DNA from: Neoceratodus forsteri | Lineage: Eukaryota; Chordata; Ceratodontiformes; Ceratodontidae | DNA: 64,000 bases | Reading direction: 5' to 3' | Assembly (NCBI GenBank): GCA_016271365.2 | Contig: CM028129.1 | Location: forward strand, 846,132,001-846,196,000 | Shown: positions 11,618 to 22,852 of the stretch, one piece after another | Position numbering within the stretch: the first letter of the stretch is position 1 | How the letters are laid out: each line of letters begins with the position of its first letter | Notes under the pieces: model-generated | What the model was told of the DNA's origin: nothing | Seen by the model: only the letters and a program-made list of their open reading frames with translations | The model's database searches: none | Made by a program: the position numbers and the translations under genes

Positions 11618-12499
11618 CCTGTACTATTAGGTAAATGAACTAGTTGTACCCTGAATTCTTCCATCCAGGCCCCCACCTGTCCATCCTGCCCCCACCCCAG
11701 CCTCCTCCTCCCCCCCCACCACCCCCATCCATCTAGGCATTTGTAACTAGTAAGATTAACCATTTAACTCTGTCAAAACAATGAGGAGAATGAAAGCCCC
11801 CTCTTAAATTAGAATAACTTGAGTACTCGACTTCCAAACGTGATTGCAATACCTGCCCTTATTGATATCAAATGGGTAGGATGGTGCAACACCTCCGATT
11901 GCACCTAACCCAAGCCCAACTGGGCTAAAGGGATACAAAGTCCCATCAGCACTTGGCTAGAACCAATACCCCCTCCAGCTCCCCCATGCGACCCCTTCCC
12001 CACCCCACTTCCGTATTCATCTAAATATTTTCAACAAATACTAAACATAAAACAAGCTAGATTAACTTTCTCGAAGAGCGAACTGGATATAGAGCTGTCT
12101 TGATATCTGTTAAAGATTGGCATTATCACTTTTACATTCCTCCGCCCATGCATTCCATATTATCTCCTGTCGCCCATCTATTAACTATATTAAAAAGAAG
12201 GGGAGAGAGAGAGAGAGAGAGAACCCCCAGTCCCATTCTATCTCCGTAGACTGGAACGTTTGCTTCTTTTATTTATTTAAGGCCTCGAATGCCCGTGTCC
12301 ACTATGAGTCCAATAAATGAATGCTTTCTGCATCTGCAGCTTTCCTCACATTGTCTCGGTGGGTAAATTTCTCTGCGCATCCCTCCTTTTCACCCCTTTG
12401 TTTCATTTTGCACTCTTACTTGAATGTTGAGGCTGTGAAGAAGCCTGTGTGGGAGTCGGAACTCGCGATCCCTCGAGCTGCTCAAGCGGGTGATTGTCC
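11618..12499 (-). other. Inter-ORF region of the L1-like LINE
   Basis: Nearly 900 bases separate the readable end of ORF1 from the start of ORF2. They contain a (GA)n run at about 12,203-12,222 and no recognisable frame. L1 elements usually have a short spacer here, so this is either a property of the family or a later insertion. Confidence 0.55.
12203..12222. repeat. (GA)n microsatellite
   Basis: A run of about ten GA units in the inter-ORF region of the L1-like LINE. Confidence 0.9.
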
Positions 12500-13503
12500 A
12501 GGTTATTTTTTGCAGCTGATCACGCAAATTTTCCTCTCAGGCCTGCCATTGTATACCAGCACCTCCCCTCTAGTTCTCTGATTGTCTCCGGGTCTAGCAA
12601 GAAAGCGACTGAAATGTCCCACTGCTTCAGGAACTCTGCAGCTTGCGAAATGTTAGAAAAAGAACGTGTACCTGAGTCAGTTGTAATTTTTAAAGTGGTG
12701 GGGTAGTCCAAAAGTGCTTTAACTCTTTTGGCCCACAGTAGTTTTAGGATTGGGAAAAGTCTCCATCTGTGATCCATCTTAACCGAAGCATAATCATGCT
12801 CGAAGAATAGCCGTACATCACCAAACATGACCTCCTTCTTCACCCATGCCTGCTTTAAAACCTCAGATTTGGTGTGGTAATCTAAAAAAGCTGTAATTAC
12901 TGATCTTGGTCATGCTTTTGGGGTCAACCAGCCTGGCTATTAGTGATCTATGAGCTCTTATGATGTTTAGCGGAAAGTCCTTCTCCAGGTCCAAAACCTC
13001 ACATAAGAAGCTTTCAGTAAAGGGGATCATCTCACCGGATTCAGTCCCCTCCGGTATCCCGTGGATTCAGATGTTCACCCTCCGAGACCTGTTCTCTAAA
13101 TCTTCTAACTTTTGTTGAAGCCAAATGTCCCGTTCATGTAGTTGAAGGATGGCACCGTTGTGTAAGTCGACAGTTTTGGAAGTTTCTGTTGCGTTCTGCT
13201 CCAGGTCAGCAATTTGTTTCTTCTGTTCTTTTTGCTCCGACTTCACCTCTGTTAGGTTTCTCTGGATACGGGTTAGGGTATCTCCCAGCCTGTGTAGCTC
13301 TTTATACAACTTCTTACAGGTTATAGTAAATGCAGCCTCTTCTTCTGAGCTATCATTTGAAGCAGAGTCTGAGCTTGAAATACTCAAGCGCCGGAGCGAT
13401 CTGAGGCCTTCATCCCCCGCGCCTCAGGATCTTTGCTGCCCTGGTCTAATTTCTCCCCTTCTGCCGTAAAATCTTTCAGCCGCTGTCAAGTTTTAGCCAT
13501 CAT
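12500..13503 (-). pseudogene. L1-like ORF1 (RNA-binding chaperone), broken
   Basis: L1 ORF1 proteins form trimers through a coiled coil and bind the element RNA. The likely start is the ATGATGGCTAAAACTTGA at 13,503, so a stop falls after four codons; the frame QRLKDFTAEGEK then continues. From 13,387 to 13,067 there is a long charged heptad-like region (KELHRLGDTLTRIQRNLTEV) ending in the SRRVNI motif that precedes the RRM in L1 ORF1p. A stop follows, the RRM part is frameshifted (about 12,850-13,065), and the C-terminal domain is readable at 12,843-12,520 (VRLFFEHDYASVKMDHRWRL, AEFLKQWDI). Confidence 0.8.
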
Positions 13504-13650
13504 GTCATCAATTTTGCGTTGTTTTCCTCTGGAGGCCAGCTTGGGTCACAGATGGGGTTAGATTTTGGAGTAGTCCTGGGGAAGCCTTGATAATATCAGT
13601 CTGCCATTGATGCTGATGTCACCGGAAGTCAACTTTCCAATTTTCATGGT

Positions 13651-14739
13651 GGCACCATAATGTGTTTTTTAAGTTATAACCTCATTTACCATATTGAAAA
13701 GGGATGCTTAGGGAACAGAGATATTTTGCTTTTAAGCATTAAAGCCAGATACCTTGTTTTAAGGTTTAATTAACTAACACTTTTGGTTTTTTCTTAGGAA
13801 CTTATGCAAACAATAATCGTAACCAGAAATTAGTCCCATATAAAAATCACATAAAATAATAATACTAATAATTAAAAAAAAATTCTTGACAATAAAAATA
13901 AAGTAATTTTTCCATCAAGAATTTTGTTCCTGCACATCACTAATTTAGAAATATATGTACCTTGGGTTTCAGATTAGTCATATCCCTAAGGGTGATACAA
14001 ATTGGTGTTTCCCACCACTAGAGTCAGAGTAGATAGCATGACTGGTATTCATGAACCTGAAGCTTGGTCCTGGGAAACAGCCATGCTGTCAATAGACAGA
14101 GCTGTTGTACCATTAGGAAAGGAGTGAAAGATGGGGCCCTCTATACTCTATGGAGTAGTGGCAGAATATCCTCAGTTCACCCCTGGAGTGGATGGCTGTG
14201 GACTAGTATATCTTCTGGAATGGGGTTGGGAGCAGGTTCCTAGACCACACCCAGTGTTGATGGCTATGTGTCACTTAATCTCCACTGAGGCTGGGCAAGA
14301 GTGAATTCCTAATTCAAATCCAGGTGAACGGCATGCCACTCCAACTCCTGAAGAGAAGGGTGCAAGTATTTCTGGTCCACACCATATTTTTAGGATCTGG
14401 TATATTTGGGTAAGGGTCAGTTTACCCCATACTGCTGTACCCTGGTTCTAATATAGTGTCCTGCTGGTACTGGCTGGAAAGTAGAAGAAAAGTGTTCCTT
14501 TGAGGCTGATGTAAAACAAAAAAAATGCTCAATCTAGTCTACAGAGGCCACAATAGTCATGGATCCACTAGTGGATCACTCACCCACTACAGACCACGGG
14601 GTAGTTGCAATATATTACATGCCCCTTTTTGAATGCTGAGGGGAACAATCATTATGGTGAGGGAGTGTGCAATGTCCCCTCCCCTTCACGGGGGAGTCAT
14701 CATCAATGTTCTCAAGGGTTCTGTTAGAATCTAAGGCAC
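13651..14739. other. Unassigned region upstream of the L1-like LINE
   Basis: No coding signature and no clear repeat were recognised. The first 300 bases are AT-rich; 13,980-14,480 has a more even composition and might be an old repeat. Confidence 0.4.
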
Positions 14740-15330
14740 TACTGTAGTTAGGCTTCTTGGGGACAGAAGAGTTACATAGTATAAATGCCAGAGTCAGCAC
14801 ACAATTTGTGTGTTGGGAACCACAACAAACAAACAAGTCAGTGCTCCACTGGTGCAAAGGAGCCTGGCACAACTTTGGGGTGGGCAACCCCAAACTCAAC
14901 AAAGCCGGCAGGAAGAGATGTACAGTATACATAAAACTCTGTAGACTTGTATCAATAATATAATTTATTTTTTACAAATGAAGTTTCAAAAGTTCAGAGT
15001 CTCTAATACCAGAGAGAGCAAAGTAACCATCCTAATAATTCTGCTTTCTTTGGTCATGGAGACTTTAAACTTTTGAAACTTCATTTGCAAAAAATAAATT
15101 ATATAATTGGCACAAGTCTCCTGAGTTGAATGTGTGCACCTCTTCCTGCCTGCTCCATTTTGTGTGCAGAGCCCTGGGGATCTGTGAGAGAGGGAGGTCC
15201 TCAGGGTCTCATGGACCAGAAGGCTAAAGGCCTGTTCTTTGTAGGAGGGCCTCACACCACTGTATAGCTGCACAAGACAGAACTTAATCATGAAAAAATC
15301 ATGGCTGGAGTCCCTTGGATCCTGGGTCTG
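14740..15330 (+). repeat. Dispersed repeat, interrupted copy
   Basis: The left part (14,740-14,812) and right part (15,159-15,330) together match the continuous copy at 2890-3190. Left blocks are ATAAATGCCAGAGTCAGC and TTTGTGTG. Right blocks are CATGGACCAGAAGGCTAAAGG and AAAATCATGGCTGGAGTCC. The gap is filled by a separate insertion. Confidence 0.65.
14813..15158. mobile_element. Small foldback insertion inside the dispersed repeat
   Basis: Inverted arms lie at about 14,905-15,000 and 15,055-15,150. Both contain ATAATTTATTTTTTNCAAATGAAGTTTCAAAAG in opposite orientation, extended by GGCAGGAAGAG on the outside. TTTGTGTG occurs at 14,805-14,812 and 15,159-15,166 and may be an 8-bp target duplication. 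About 90 bases at the left end lie outside the paired arms, so the insertion is asymmetric. No coding capacity. Confidence 0.55.
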
Positions 15331-15714
15331 GAATCCCCTGACAAAAGTGGTAATATTGCCTCATTCTGGATTCTTGGTTAACCAGAGTAACCTGGTCTAC
15401 TTGCACCTATAAGAAGCTAGGAACTTTCCCCCCAGTGGGGAACTTTGGGTTTGTACTGACATGCTTGGCTACAGTCCATAATATGCAAGAGAGACTTCTG
15501 TTACCGCAACAGGTGCTGCCTATAATTGTGGGTTCTATGTGAATTGGTGCTCTTGCACCGTTTGTAATTGTGAACTAAACTGGTGCTGCTGTACCATGTG
15601 TACAGTACTGAAATCTATTGTGAAGTAAGCAATGCACCTCAGATCCATCTCCAGTCAATGCTTTCAAAAGTTGCCTGCCAGACTGGACCAGGAGATCTGA
15701 AGGCAGAAGACACT
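15331..15714. other. Unassigned stretch before the CR1
   Basis: Three partly similar segments (TTGGTGCTCTTGCACCG, CTGGTGCTGCTGTACCATG, AGGTGCTGCCTATAATTG) suggest a repetitive non-coding sequence, possibly LTR-derived. No gene seen. Confidence 0.35.
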
Positions 15715-15721
15715 GAGCCAT

Positions 15722-17839
15722 GTGGGTAAAAGAGGAGGAGGAGTAGCTCGCTATATAAGGGAAGGGATTAAAGCAACAGAACTAAAGAGTAAAAAGGAAG
15801 TTGATGAGTCACTATGGGTCACCCTGGAGACAGGAAATGGCACCACAATCCACATGAGGGTTGTGTACAGACCCCCATCTCACGGGGAGCAAATGGACAA
15901 GGAAATGATAGAAGGCATCCTTAAAATGGCAGAAAAAGGGGAGATATTGTTGATGGGGGACCTGAATATGCCAGATGTTAACTGGAGTACCTTTGCTGCA
16001 GGCACATCCAAGAGCAGGGTCATTCTTGATGCCCTACAGGGGGCATGCCTTAGACAGCTAGTGTTGGAACCCACTCAGGAGGGAGCAGTCTTAGACCTGG
16101 TACTCTCAAATGGGGAAAGAGAAAGGATCTCAGATTTAGAAATGGGTAGCCATCTGGGAACAAGTGACCACCATACAGTGTGGTTCACAATAAACATAGC
16201 CATAGAGTCAAGCCATACAAAAACAAGAGTATTGGACTTAAGGAAGGCTGACTTTGGGAAAATGAGAGAATGCTTTAGAAAAGCACTAGCAAATGGGCAA
16301 GAAGGAGGGGTGGAGGAACAATGGGGAATAATCAAAACAGCCATCGCAGAGGCAACAAGCCTTTGTGTGAAGCAAATCAATAAAACAAAACGAAGGAAAA
16401 AACCATTATGGTTCTCAAAAGAGGTGGCAAGGACGGTTAAGGAGAAAAGGATAGCATTCAGGAAATATAAGGAAACACAGAAGGAGCAGGACAGAGAACT
16501 TTATCAGTTAAAGCAGAAGGAGGCAGGGAAGGTAGTCAGAATAGCAAAGGCACAAACTGAGGAAAAGAAAGCCAACTCTGTTAAGAAGGGGGATAAAACC
16601 TTTTATAGGTACACTGGGGAGCGAAGAAAGACCAAGGGAGGGATACAGAGACTTAATAAAGGGAAGGGAATGTGGGCAGAGGGTGACAGTGAAAAAGCAG
16701 GGATACTGAATGAATATTTCTGCTCAGTATTCACAACAGATGAGGAGGGGAAGGTGCATAAATCAAACAAGGGAGAAACTCTGAATAGGGAAGTCGATAC
16801 CAGTCCATTCACAGAAGAAAGGGTTTTGAAAGAACTCTTGAAACTGAGGGTGGACAAAGCAATGGGGCCTGATGGGATTCACCAAGAATACTAAAAGAAC
16901 TAAGGGTAGAACTAGTAACACCACTGACTACTCTCTTTAACAAATCATGGGAGGATGGAAGGTACCTGAGGACTGGAGGAGGGCAAATGTGATTCCACTT
17001 CACAAAAGTGGGAGCAGGGCAGAGGCAGGAAACTACAGACCAGTTAGTTTGACTTCAGTGGTAGGAAAATGATGGAATCATTTCTGAAGGAAAGAATTGT
17101 TGAGTATCTAGAGGCCAGTGGGGCTACAGGACCCAAGGCAGCATGGTTTCACAGCAGGAAGGTCATGTCAGATGAACCTAATAGATTTCTTTGACTGGGT
17201 GACCAAGTAGTAGATCAGGAAGGGGCTGTGGATATGGCCTACCTAGATTTTAGCAAGGCATTCGACACAGTCTCACACAAAAGATTAATATACAAGTTAG
17301 CCAGCTTTGGAGTGGGTCCCAAGGTGGTAGCCTGGATAAAAAAATGGCTGGACAACAGGACACAAAAGGTAGTAGTAAACGGAGTCCACAGTGAAGAAAG
17401 GAGGGCAACTAGCAGGGTACCTCAGGGTTCGGTACTGGGACTGGTCCTCTTTAATATCTTTATAAGTGACATTGGAGAGCACCTGGAAGGAAAGGTATGC
17501 CTCTTTGCAGATGACACAAAGATCTGTAACAGGGTTGATACACAAGGTGGAGTGGAAAGAATGAAAAGGGACTTGGCAAGGTTGGAGGAATGGTCAAATA
17601 CGTGGCAGCTCAGATTCAATGCAAAGAAGTGCAAGGTAATGCATCTGGGAAACAAAAACCCAGGGGAAGAGTACACAATGGGGAGTGAGTTAATAACAAC
17701 AACAATCGAAAGAGACCTAGGAGTAATTATATCAGATGACCTAAAGGTGGGCAAGCAACGTGAGAAGGCAGTAAGGAGGAATGGGGGGATACTGGGATGC
17801 ATAGGGAAACATAGAAACATAGACTTTGATGGCAGATAA
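15722..17839 (+). pseudogene. CR1 ORF2: partial endonuclease plus reverse transcriptase
   Basis: The frame 15,722-16,894 covers the C-terminal part of the APE domain (LLMGDLNMPDVNWS, VLDLVLSNGERERISDLE, HLGTSDHHTVWF with the catalytic SDH) and the RT N-terminal region to DKAMGPDGIH. A frameshift at about 16,885 breaks it. RT continues at 17,228 with YLDFSKAFDTVSH, VPQGSVLGLVLFNIFISDI, LFADDTKICN (catalytic FADD box intact) and KKCKVMHLGNKN. After 17,807 the frame runs into the inserted CR1; the last ten codons are foreign. Confidence 0.92.
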
Positions 17840-18166
17840 GGACCGCTAGGCCCATCTAGTCTGCCCATTTCCCTACCTACAGGATGAGCTGCAGATCCTA
17901 GTTAACAACAGCCTATTTCTTCCTACCCCCACAAGAATTGCCTTATGTCTGTCCCATGCATTCTTGAATTCTCCACAGTTTTAGACCCCACAACCTCCTC
18001 AGGAAGGCTGTTCCATGCATCCACTACCCTCTCCAGTGAAATAATACTTCCTCACATTGCCCTGAACTGCCCACCTTCTATCATTAAATTGTGTCCCCTT
18101 GTTCTTGCAAGTCTCTTTTTCTGAAAGATGCTACCCTCTTGGACTTTGTTGATTCCACTGAGGTAC

Positions 18167-20652
18167 TTAAAAGTTTCTATCATGTCCCCCTCTCCTTCTT
18201 TCCTCAAGGGTATACATATTAAGCTCCTTTAGTCTCTCCTCATACGGCTTCTCTTGCAGACCCTGCACCATTTTAGTTGCCCTCCTCTGGACTGCCTCTA
18301 TCCCGTCTATGTCCTTGTGGAGATGGGGTCTCCAGAACTGGACACAGTACTCCAGATGGGGTCTCACCAACTGTCTGTACAGAGGGATAACAACTTCCTG
18401 TTTTCTGCTGGTGATGCCTCTCCCTATACATCCCAGTATACCCCCATCCCTCCCTACTGCCTTCTCACATTGCTTGCTAACCTTAAGGTCATCTGATATG
18501 ATTACCCCCAGGTCCCTTTCCTTTTTTGTTGTTGTTACTACCTCCCCACCCATTGTGTATTCTTCCCCTGGGTTCTTGTTTCCCAGGTGCATTATTTTGC
18601 ACTTCTTTGCATTGAATCCTAGCTGCCATACTTCTGACCATTCCTCCAACCTTGCCAAGTCCCTTTTCATCCTTTCCATGCCTCCTTGTGTATCAACCCT
18701 GTTGCAGATTTTTGTGTCATCTGCAAAAGGCATACTTTCCTTCAGTCCCTCTGCAATGTCACTGATGAAGACATTAAAAGGACTGGACCCAATACTGAAC
18801 CCTGTGGTACCCACTAGTAACCCCTTTCTTCAGAATGGACTCCATTTACAATTACCTTCTGTGTCCTGTTGTCCAGCCAATGTTTACCCAGGCTACCACC
18901 CTGGGTCCCACTCCCAGGCTGGTTAATTTGACTATTAATCTTTGTGTGGGACTGTGTCAAATGCCTTGCTAAAGTCTAGGTAGGCCATGTCCACAGCCCC
19001 TCCTGGTCTACTACTTTGGTCACCCAGTCAAAGAAATCTATTAGATTCGTCTGACATGACCTTCCAGCTGTGAACCCATGCTGCCTTGGGTCCTGTGCTC
19101 ACTGGCCTCTAGGTACTCAACTATTCTTTCCTTCAGAAGTGACTCCATCACTTTCCCTACCACAGAGGTCAGACTGATAGGTCTGTAGTTTCCTGCCTCT
19201 GTCTTGGACCCACTTTTGTGAAGGAATCACATCTGCCTTCCTCCAGTCCTCAGGTACCACACCATCCTCCCATGATTTATTAAAAGAGTAGCCAGTGGTT
19301 TCACTAGTTCCTCCCTTAATTCTTTTAGAATTCTGAGGTGAATTCCATCAGGACCCATTGCTTTGTCCACCTTCAGTTTTAGGAGTTCTTGCAGAACCCT
19401 TTCTTCTGTGAAAGGACTGGGATCGACCCCCCTATCAAGAGTGCTTCTGTTAATTGGATTAGGCACATCCCCCTCCTCTTTTGTGAATACTGAGCAGAAA
19501 TATTCGTTCAGTATTCCTGCTTTTTCACTGTCCCCCTCTGCCCACCCACTGTTCATTCTATTCAGCCTCACTATCCCTCCCTTTGTCTTTCTACGCTCGC
19601 TGATGTACCTATAAAGGTTTATCCCCTTCTTAACTGAGTTGGCTATCTTTTCCTCAGTCTGGGCCTTTGCTATTCTGACTTCTCTCCCTGCTTCTTTCTG
19701 CCTTAACTGGTACAGCTCTCTGTCCTGCTCCTTCTGTGTTTCCTTATACTTCCGGAATGCTATCTTTTTCTTCCTGACTTTCACAGCCACCTCTTTTGAG
19801 AACCATAGTGGCTTTTTCTTTCATTTTGATTTATTCATTTGCTTCACACAAAGGCTTGTTGCCTCTGTGATGGCAGTTTTGATAATTCCCCATTGTTGCT
19901 CCACACCTCCTTCTAGCCTGTTTGCTAGTGCTTTTCTGAGGCACTCTCCCATCTTGCCAAAGTCAGCCCTCCTAAAGTCCAGTACCCTCACTTTTGTATG
20001 GCTTGACTCTGTAGCTGAGTTTAACGTGAACCACACTGTTTGATGGTCACTTGTCCCCAGATGGCAACCCACTTCTAGATCTGAGATCCTCTCACTGCCC
20101 CCGTTTGAGAGTACAAGGTCTAAGATTGCTCCCTCACGAGTGGGTTCCAAAACTAGCTGTCTAATGCCTGCCACCTGTAGGGCATCAAGAATGGCCCTGC
20201 TCTTGGATGTGGCTGCAGCAAATGTGCTCCAGTTAACATCTGGCATATTCAGGTCTCCCATCAACAGTATCTCCCCTTTCTCTGCCATTCTAAGAATGCC
20301 TTCTATCATATCCTTGTCCATTCCTTCCCCCTGACATGGGGGTCTGTACACTAACCCTGTGCGGATTGTGGTGCCCTTTCCAGTCTCAAGGTGACCCACA
20401 GTGCCTCCTCTCCTCCCTGTTTACTCTTTTGTTCAGTTGCTTTTATCCTTCCTTTACATAGAGAGCTACTCCTCCCCTCTTCTCCCCTGCCTGTCTCTTC
20501 CTGTAGGTTATGTGCCCTGGTATGTTAACATCCCAGTCATGGTTCTCTGTGTACCATGTTTCTGTGACTGCTACGATATCCAGGCATCCCTCTTCCATTA
20601 AGGCCATCAGTTCAGGGAGCTTGTTGCCCAGACTATGGGCATTGGTACTCAT
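18167..20652 (-). pseudogene. CR1 ORF2 of the nested element (endonuclease + RT), frameshifted
   Basis: The start MSTNAHSLGNKLPELMAL at 20,652 is the endonuclease N-terminus, with AVTETWY carrying the catalytic Glu. After frameshifts at about 20,440 and 19,800 come LLMGDLNMPDVNWS, HLGTSDHQTVWF, FYRYISERR-type linker and DKAMGPDGIHLRILKELR. The central RT fingers (about 18,830-19,227) have several stops. MPFADDTKICN at about 18,720 keeps the catalytic Asp pair, and the C-terminal RPHLEYCVQFWRPHLHKDID block is readable. It is inactive through frameshifts, not through loss of catalytic residues. Confidence 0.9.
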
Positions 20653-20838
20653 TACCCATTTCTGATGGCCTTACTCCATTTTGCCCCATCCCTGTCCTTC
20701 TTGCCTTTGTCACTTTCTCCATTTACCCCTGCCCTTCTCCCTATCGACACCTCTATGTTGGTGTTTGCCGCACGTACTACCATGATTATTTGGGGGGGCT
20801 AGGATTTTCCTGCTCCTTTTCAGTGCCTCCCCCCTTGG

Positions 20839-21765
20839 CTAGTTTAAAGGCTTGCCAATGAAGCATTTAAACCTATCACCTAGGATCCTGGTTCCACTCC
20901 CGGACAGATGCAGCCCATCATGCCAGTATAGGCTTGCATCACTCCAGGTGGACCCCCAGTCCCCAATGAAGCCAAATCCCTGAGCTCCACACCAGTTTTT
21001 CAACCACTGATTGAATCCCATGGTGCGGAACACCCTAGCCTCTCCTATGCCATAGATGGGTAGCACCTCCGAGAAGGTTACCGTGTGTGCTACTTGACTA
21101 AGGCCCCTCCCCAATTCCACAAACTCTTCCTGCACTTCTCTAATCCCTTTCTTAGCCAGGTCATTTGTCCCTAGGTGGACAATGACATCCAGCTCCCTCC
21201 CCTGTGCAGCTGCTCCGGCAATCCTGAGGATTCGCTTCCTGTCCCTGCAAGCCATGGCACCAGGCAGGCACCTTACCTCCCTCTCCCCTTCCTCCCCCAG
21301 TTCTACCTTCCTAACAATGGAGTCCCCCACCAGGAGTTGTTTCCTTCCCCTGCAGGGTCCCCTGCCACCCTCCTGTGGGTCTCCTTTGTGGAGGTTCCCA
21401 GCATCCTCCTTGGTCTCCACTGTGGGTGCCTCCATAGAGGAACCACACTTTGCCAGAATGGCATAGGAATTGTGGAGAGGTAGAATGGGAGGAATGTGCC
21501 TCTGTTCTGCCACCCTCACCCTCCCTGAGCCCACTGTGGTCCAACCGCTCCTCTTTCTTGGCAACCTCTGAGGCAACGGCAGTGGCACTGGTGGTCCCTG
21601 GATGGAAGAGGAGGTCCCACAAATCCTGGCCAACTCAGCCTGGAGATGCACAACCTCCTCCCTCAGCCCAGAGAGGTGCCTGCAGATGGGACAACACTGC
21701 ATCCTCCAGAACATCTCCCAGAAGACTGCTGCTCCACAGCCACTGCACTGCACCACTCCAATCAT
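20839..21765 (-). CDS. CR1 ORF1 protein with SGNH/GDSL esterase-like domain
   Basis: The frame is intact (308 codons). Residues 7-28 form a cysteine cluster (C7xxC10 ... C24C25xxC28) that could bind zinc, followed by a short LREEVVHLQAELARI helix. A proline/basic linker follows, then an SGNH-hydrolase-like domain: LLVGDSIVRKV with Ser149, VIVHLGTNDL with Asn201, and WHDGLHLSGSG with Asp283 and His286. Esterase-type ORF1 is known for CR1 elements; its role in retrotransposition is unsettled. In the other ORF1 copy at the right edge the start is MQCSGCG; here that Met is Val (VVQCSGCG) and a Met four codons upstream is used instead. Confidence 0.88.
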   Translation of the reverse strand: MIGVVQCSGCGAAVFWEMFWRMQCCPICRHLSGLREEVVHLQAELARICGTSSSIQGPPVPLPLPQRLPRKRSGWTTVGSGRVRVAEQRHIPPILPLHNSYAILAKCGSSMEAPTVETKEDAGNLHKGDPQEGGRGPCRGRKQLLVGDSIVRKVELGEEGEREVRCLPGAMACRDRKRILRIAGAAAQGRELDVIVHLGTNDLAKKGIREVQEEFVELGRGLSQVAHTVTFSEVLPIYGIGEARVFRTMGFNQWLKNWCGAQGFGFIGDWGSTWSDASLYWHDGLHLSGSGTRILGDRFKCFIGKPLN

Positions 21766-22112
21766 GTCTTATTTCTGGCCCCTTAACTGTTTGCAATCCT
21801 TACTCTTTCCTCTGTTTTTCTCTCTCTCCTTACTTTCTGCCTGTGTGCCCTTTAAGCTCCTGATTGTCCTGTTCTGAGACAAGAATATCCTAAATTACAT
21901 GATAGACCACTTACTTGCTCAGAGGCAGACCTCCAGCAGCTACAGGGGCGGGAGGCTACTCTTGCCCTTCTAGGATGGTGGGTCCTAGGTGGTTCTGTGA
22001 TCACTCACTTCCTGCCCCTAAACAGGAAGTTCCTGTTGTCAGTCAAATTCTGTGCCTATAAAAATAGAACTAGCTTTGGGTGGGGGGGTGGAGGGGAGGG
22101 AAGGAGGAAATA

Positions 22113-22794
22113 TAGTCCCAGCAGAGAAGTTCAGTCACACAGCAGTCCTTTCTCCTGGTGTCTTCTGCCAAGCTATTAGCAGAAACTTTCTAAGACAGTC
22201 TTTAAATGTAGCTTCCTTCTAGCTAAGCCACTCCCTCTACTTACCAGATCTTTCTACAAGTAATTTAAACCTCACAGCAGTTAAGTCCTTTCAGTCACCT
22301 GAGATTTACACCTAGATAACTCTTCAGATACCCATTCAGTTCAGTTAACCCAAACACACACTTTTTTTTGTATGTTAGTTTTTTTACCCTAAATTAAAGG
22401 TCAAATACAAAAGTTCTTCTACTTTAGTCCCAGCAGAGAAGTTCAGTCACACAGCAGTCCTTTCTCCTGGTGTCTTCTGCCAAGCTATTAGCAGAAACTT
22501 TCTAAGGCAGTCTTTAAATGTAGCTTCCTTCTAGCTAAGCCACTCCCCCTACTTACCAGATCTTTCTACAAGTAATTTAAACCTCACAGCAGTTAAGTCC
22601 TTTCAGTCACCTGAGATTTACACCTAGATAACTCTTCAGATACCCATTCAGTTCAGTTAACCCAAACACACACTTTTTTTTTGTATGTTAGTTTTTTTAC
22701 TCTAAATTAAAGGTCAAACACAAAAGTTCTTCTACTTTAGTCCCAGCAGAGAAGTTCAGTCACACAGTAGTCCTTTCTCCTGGTGTCTTCTGCC
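22113..22794 (-). repeat. Tandem ~312-bp units in the 5' region of the nested CR1
   Basis: Two full units (22,113-22,424 and 22,425-22,737) and a 57-bp partial third unit (22,738-22,794) each begin, on the plus strand, TAGTCCCAGCAGAGAAGTTC. The units differ by only a few single-base changes and small indels (for example ACCCTAA versus ACTCTAA). In element orientation they sit at the extreme 5' end, where promoter activity would be expected, and the outermost is truncated. Such arrays are known as promoter monomers in mouse L1; a promoter role here is inferred. Confidence 0.88.
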
Positions 22795-22852
22795 AGGGAG
22801 AGGCATCAACAGTAGTTAACAGGAAGTTGTTATCCCTTTCTACAGACAGTTA

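Larger units (their letters stand above)
7545..13650 (-). mobile_element. L1/Tx1-like LINE, near full length, decayed
   Basis: Read on the minus strand, the order is short 5' UTR (13,650-13,504), ORF1, an unusually long inter-ORF stretch (about 12,510-11,620), ORF2 with endonuclease, reverse transcriptase and C-terminal region, then a 3' UTR to about 7545. ORF1 has a coiled coil ending in LEDLENRSRRVNI and ORF2 starts MALTLISYNVKGLNSPVKR, both typical of the L1 group; the style is that of amphibian and fish Tx1-type elements. Several frameshifts and stops make it inactive. Both outer boundaries are approximate. Confidence 0.85.
17808..22794 (-). mobile_element. Complete CR1 LINE nested in a CR1
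   Basis: On the minus strand this is a full element: repeated 5' region (22,794-21,766), ORF1 (21,765-20,839), ORF2 (about 20,652-18,167), 3' UTR and terminal CTATGTTTCTATGTT at 17,808. AGGGA flanks it on both sides (17,803-17,807 and 22,795-22,799), a possible 5-bp target duplication, although CR1 duplications are often short or absent. Removing it restores a continuous plus-strand CR1, which fixes both boundaries. Confidence 0.9.

Noticed and set aside
15722..16894. The longest frame in the window (390 codons), a possible host gene
   Set aside because: It is plainly CR1 ORF2 (endonuclease GDLNMPDVNWS, SDHHTVWF) and two other copies of the same sequence lie in the window.
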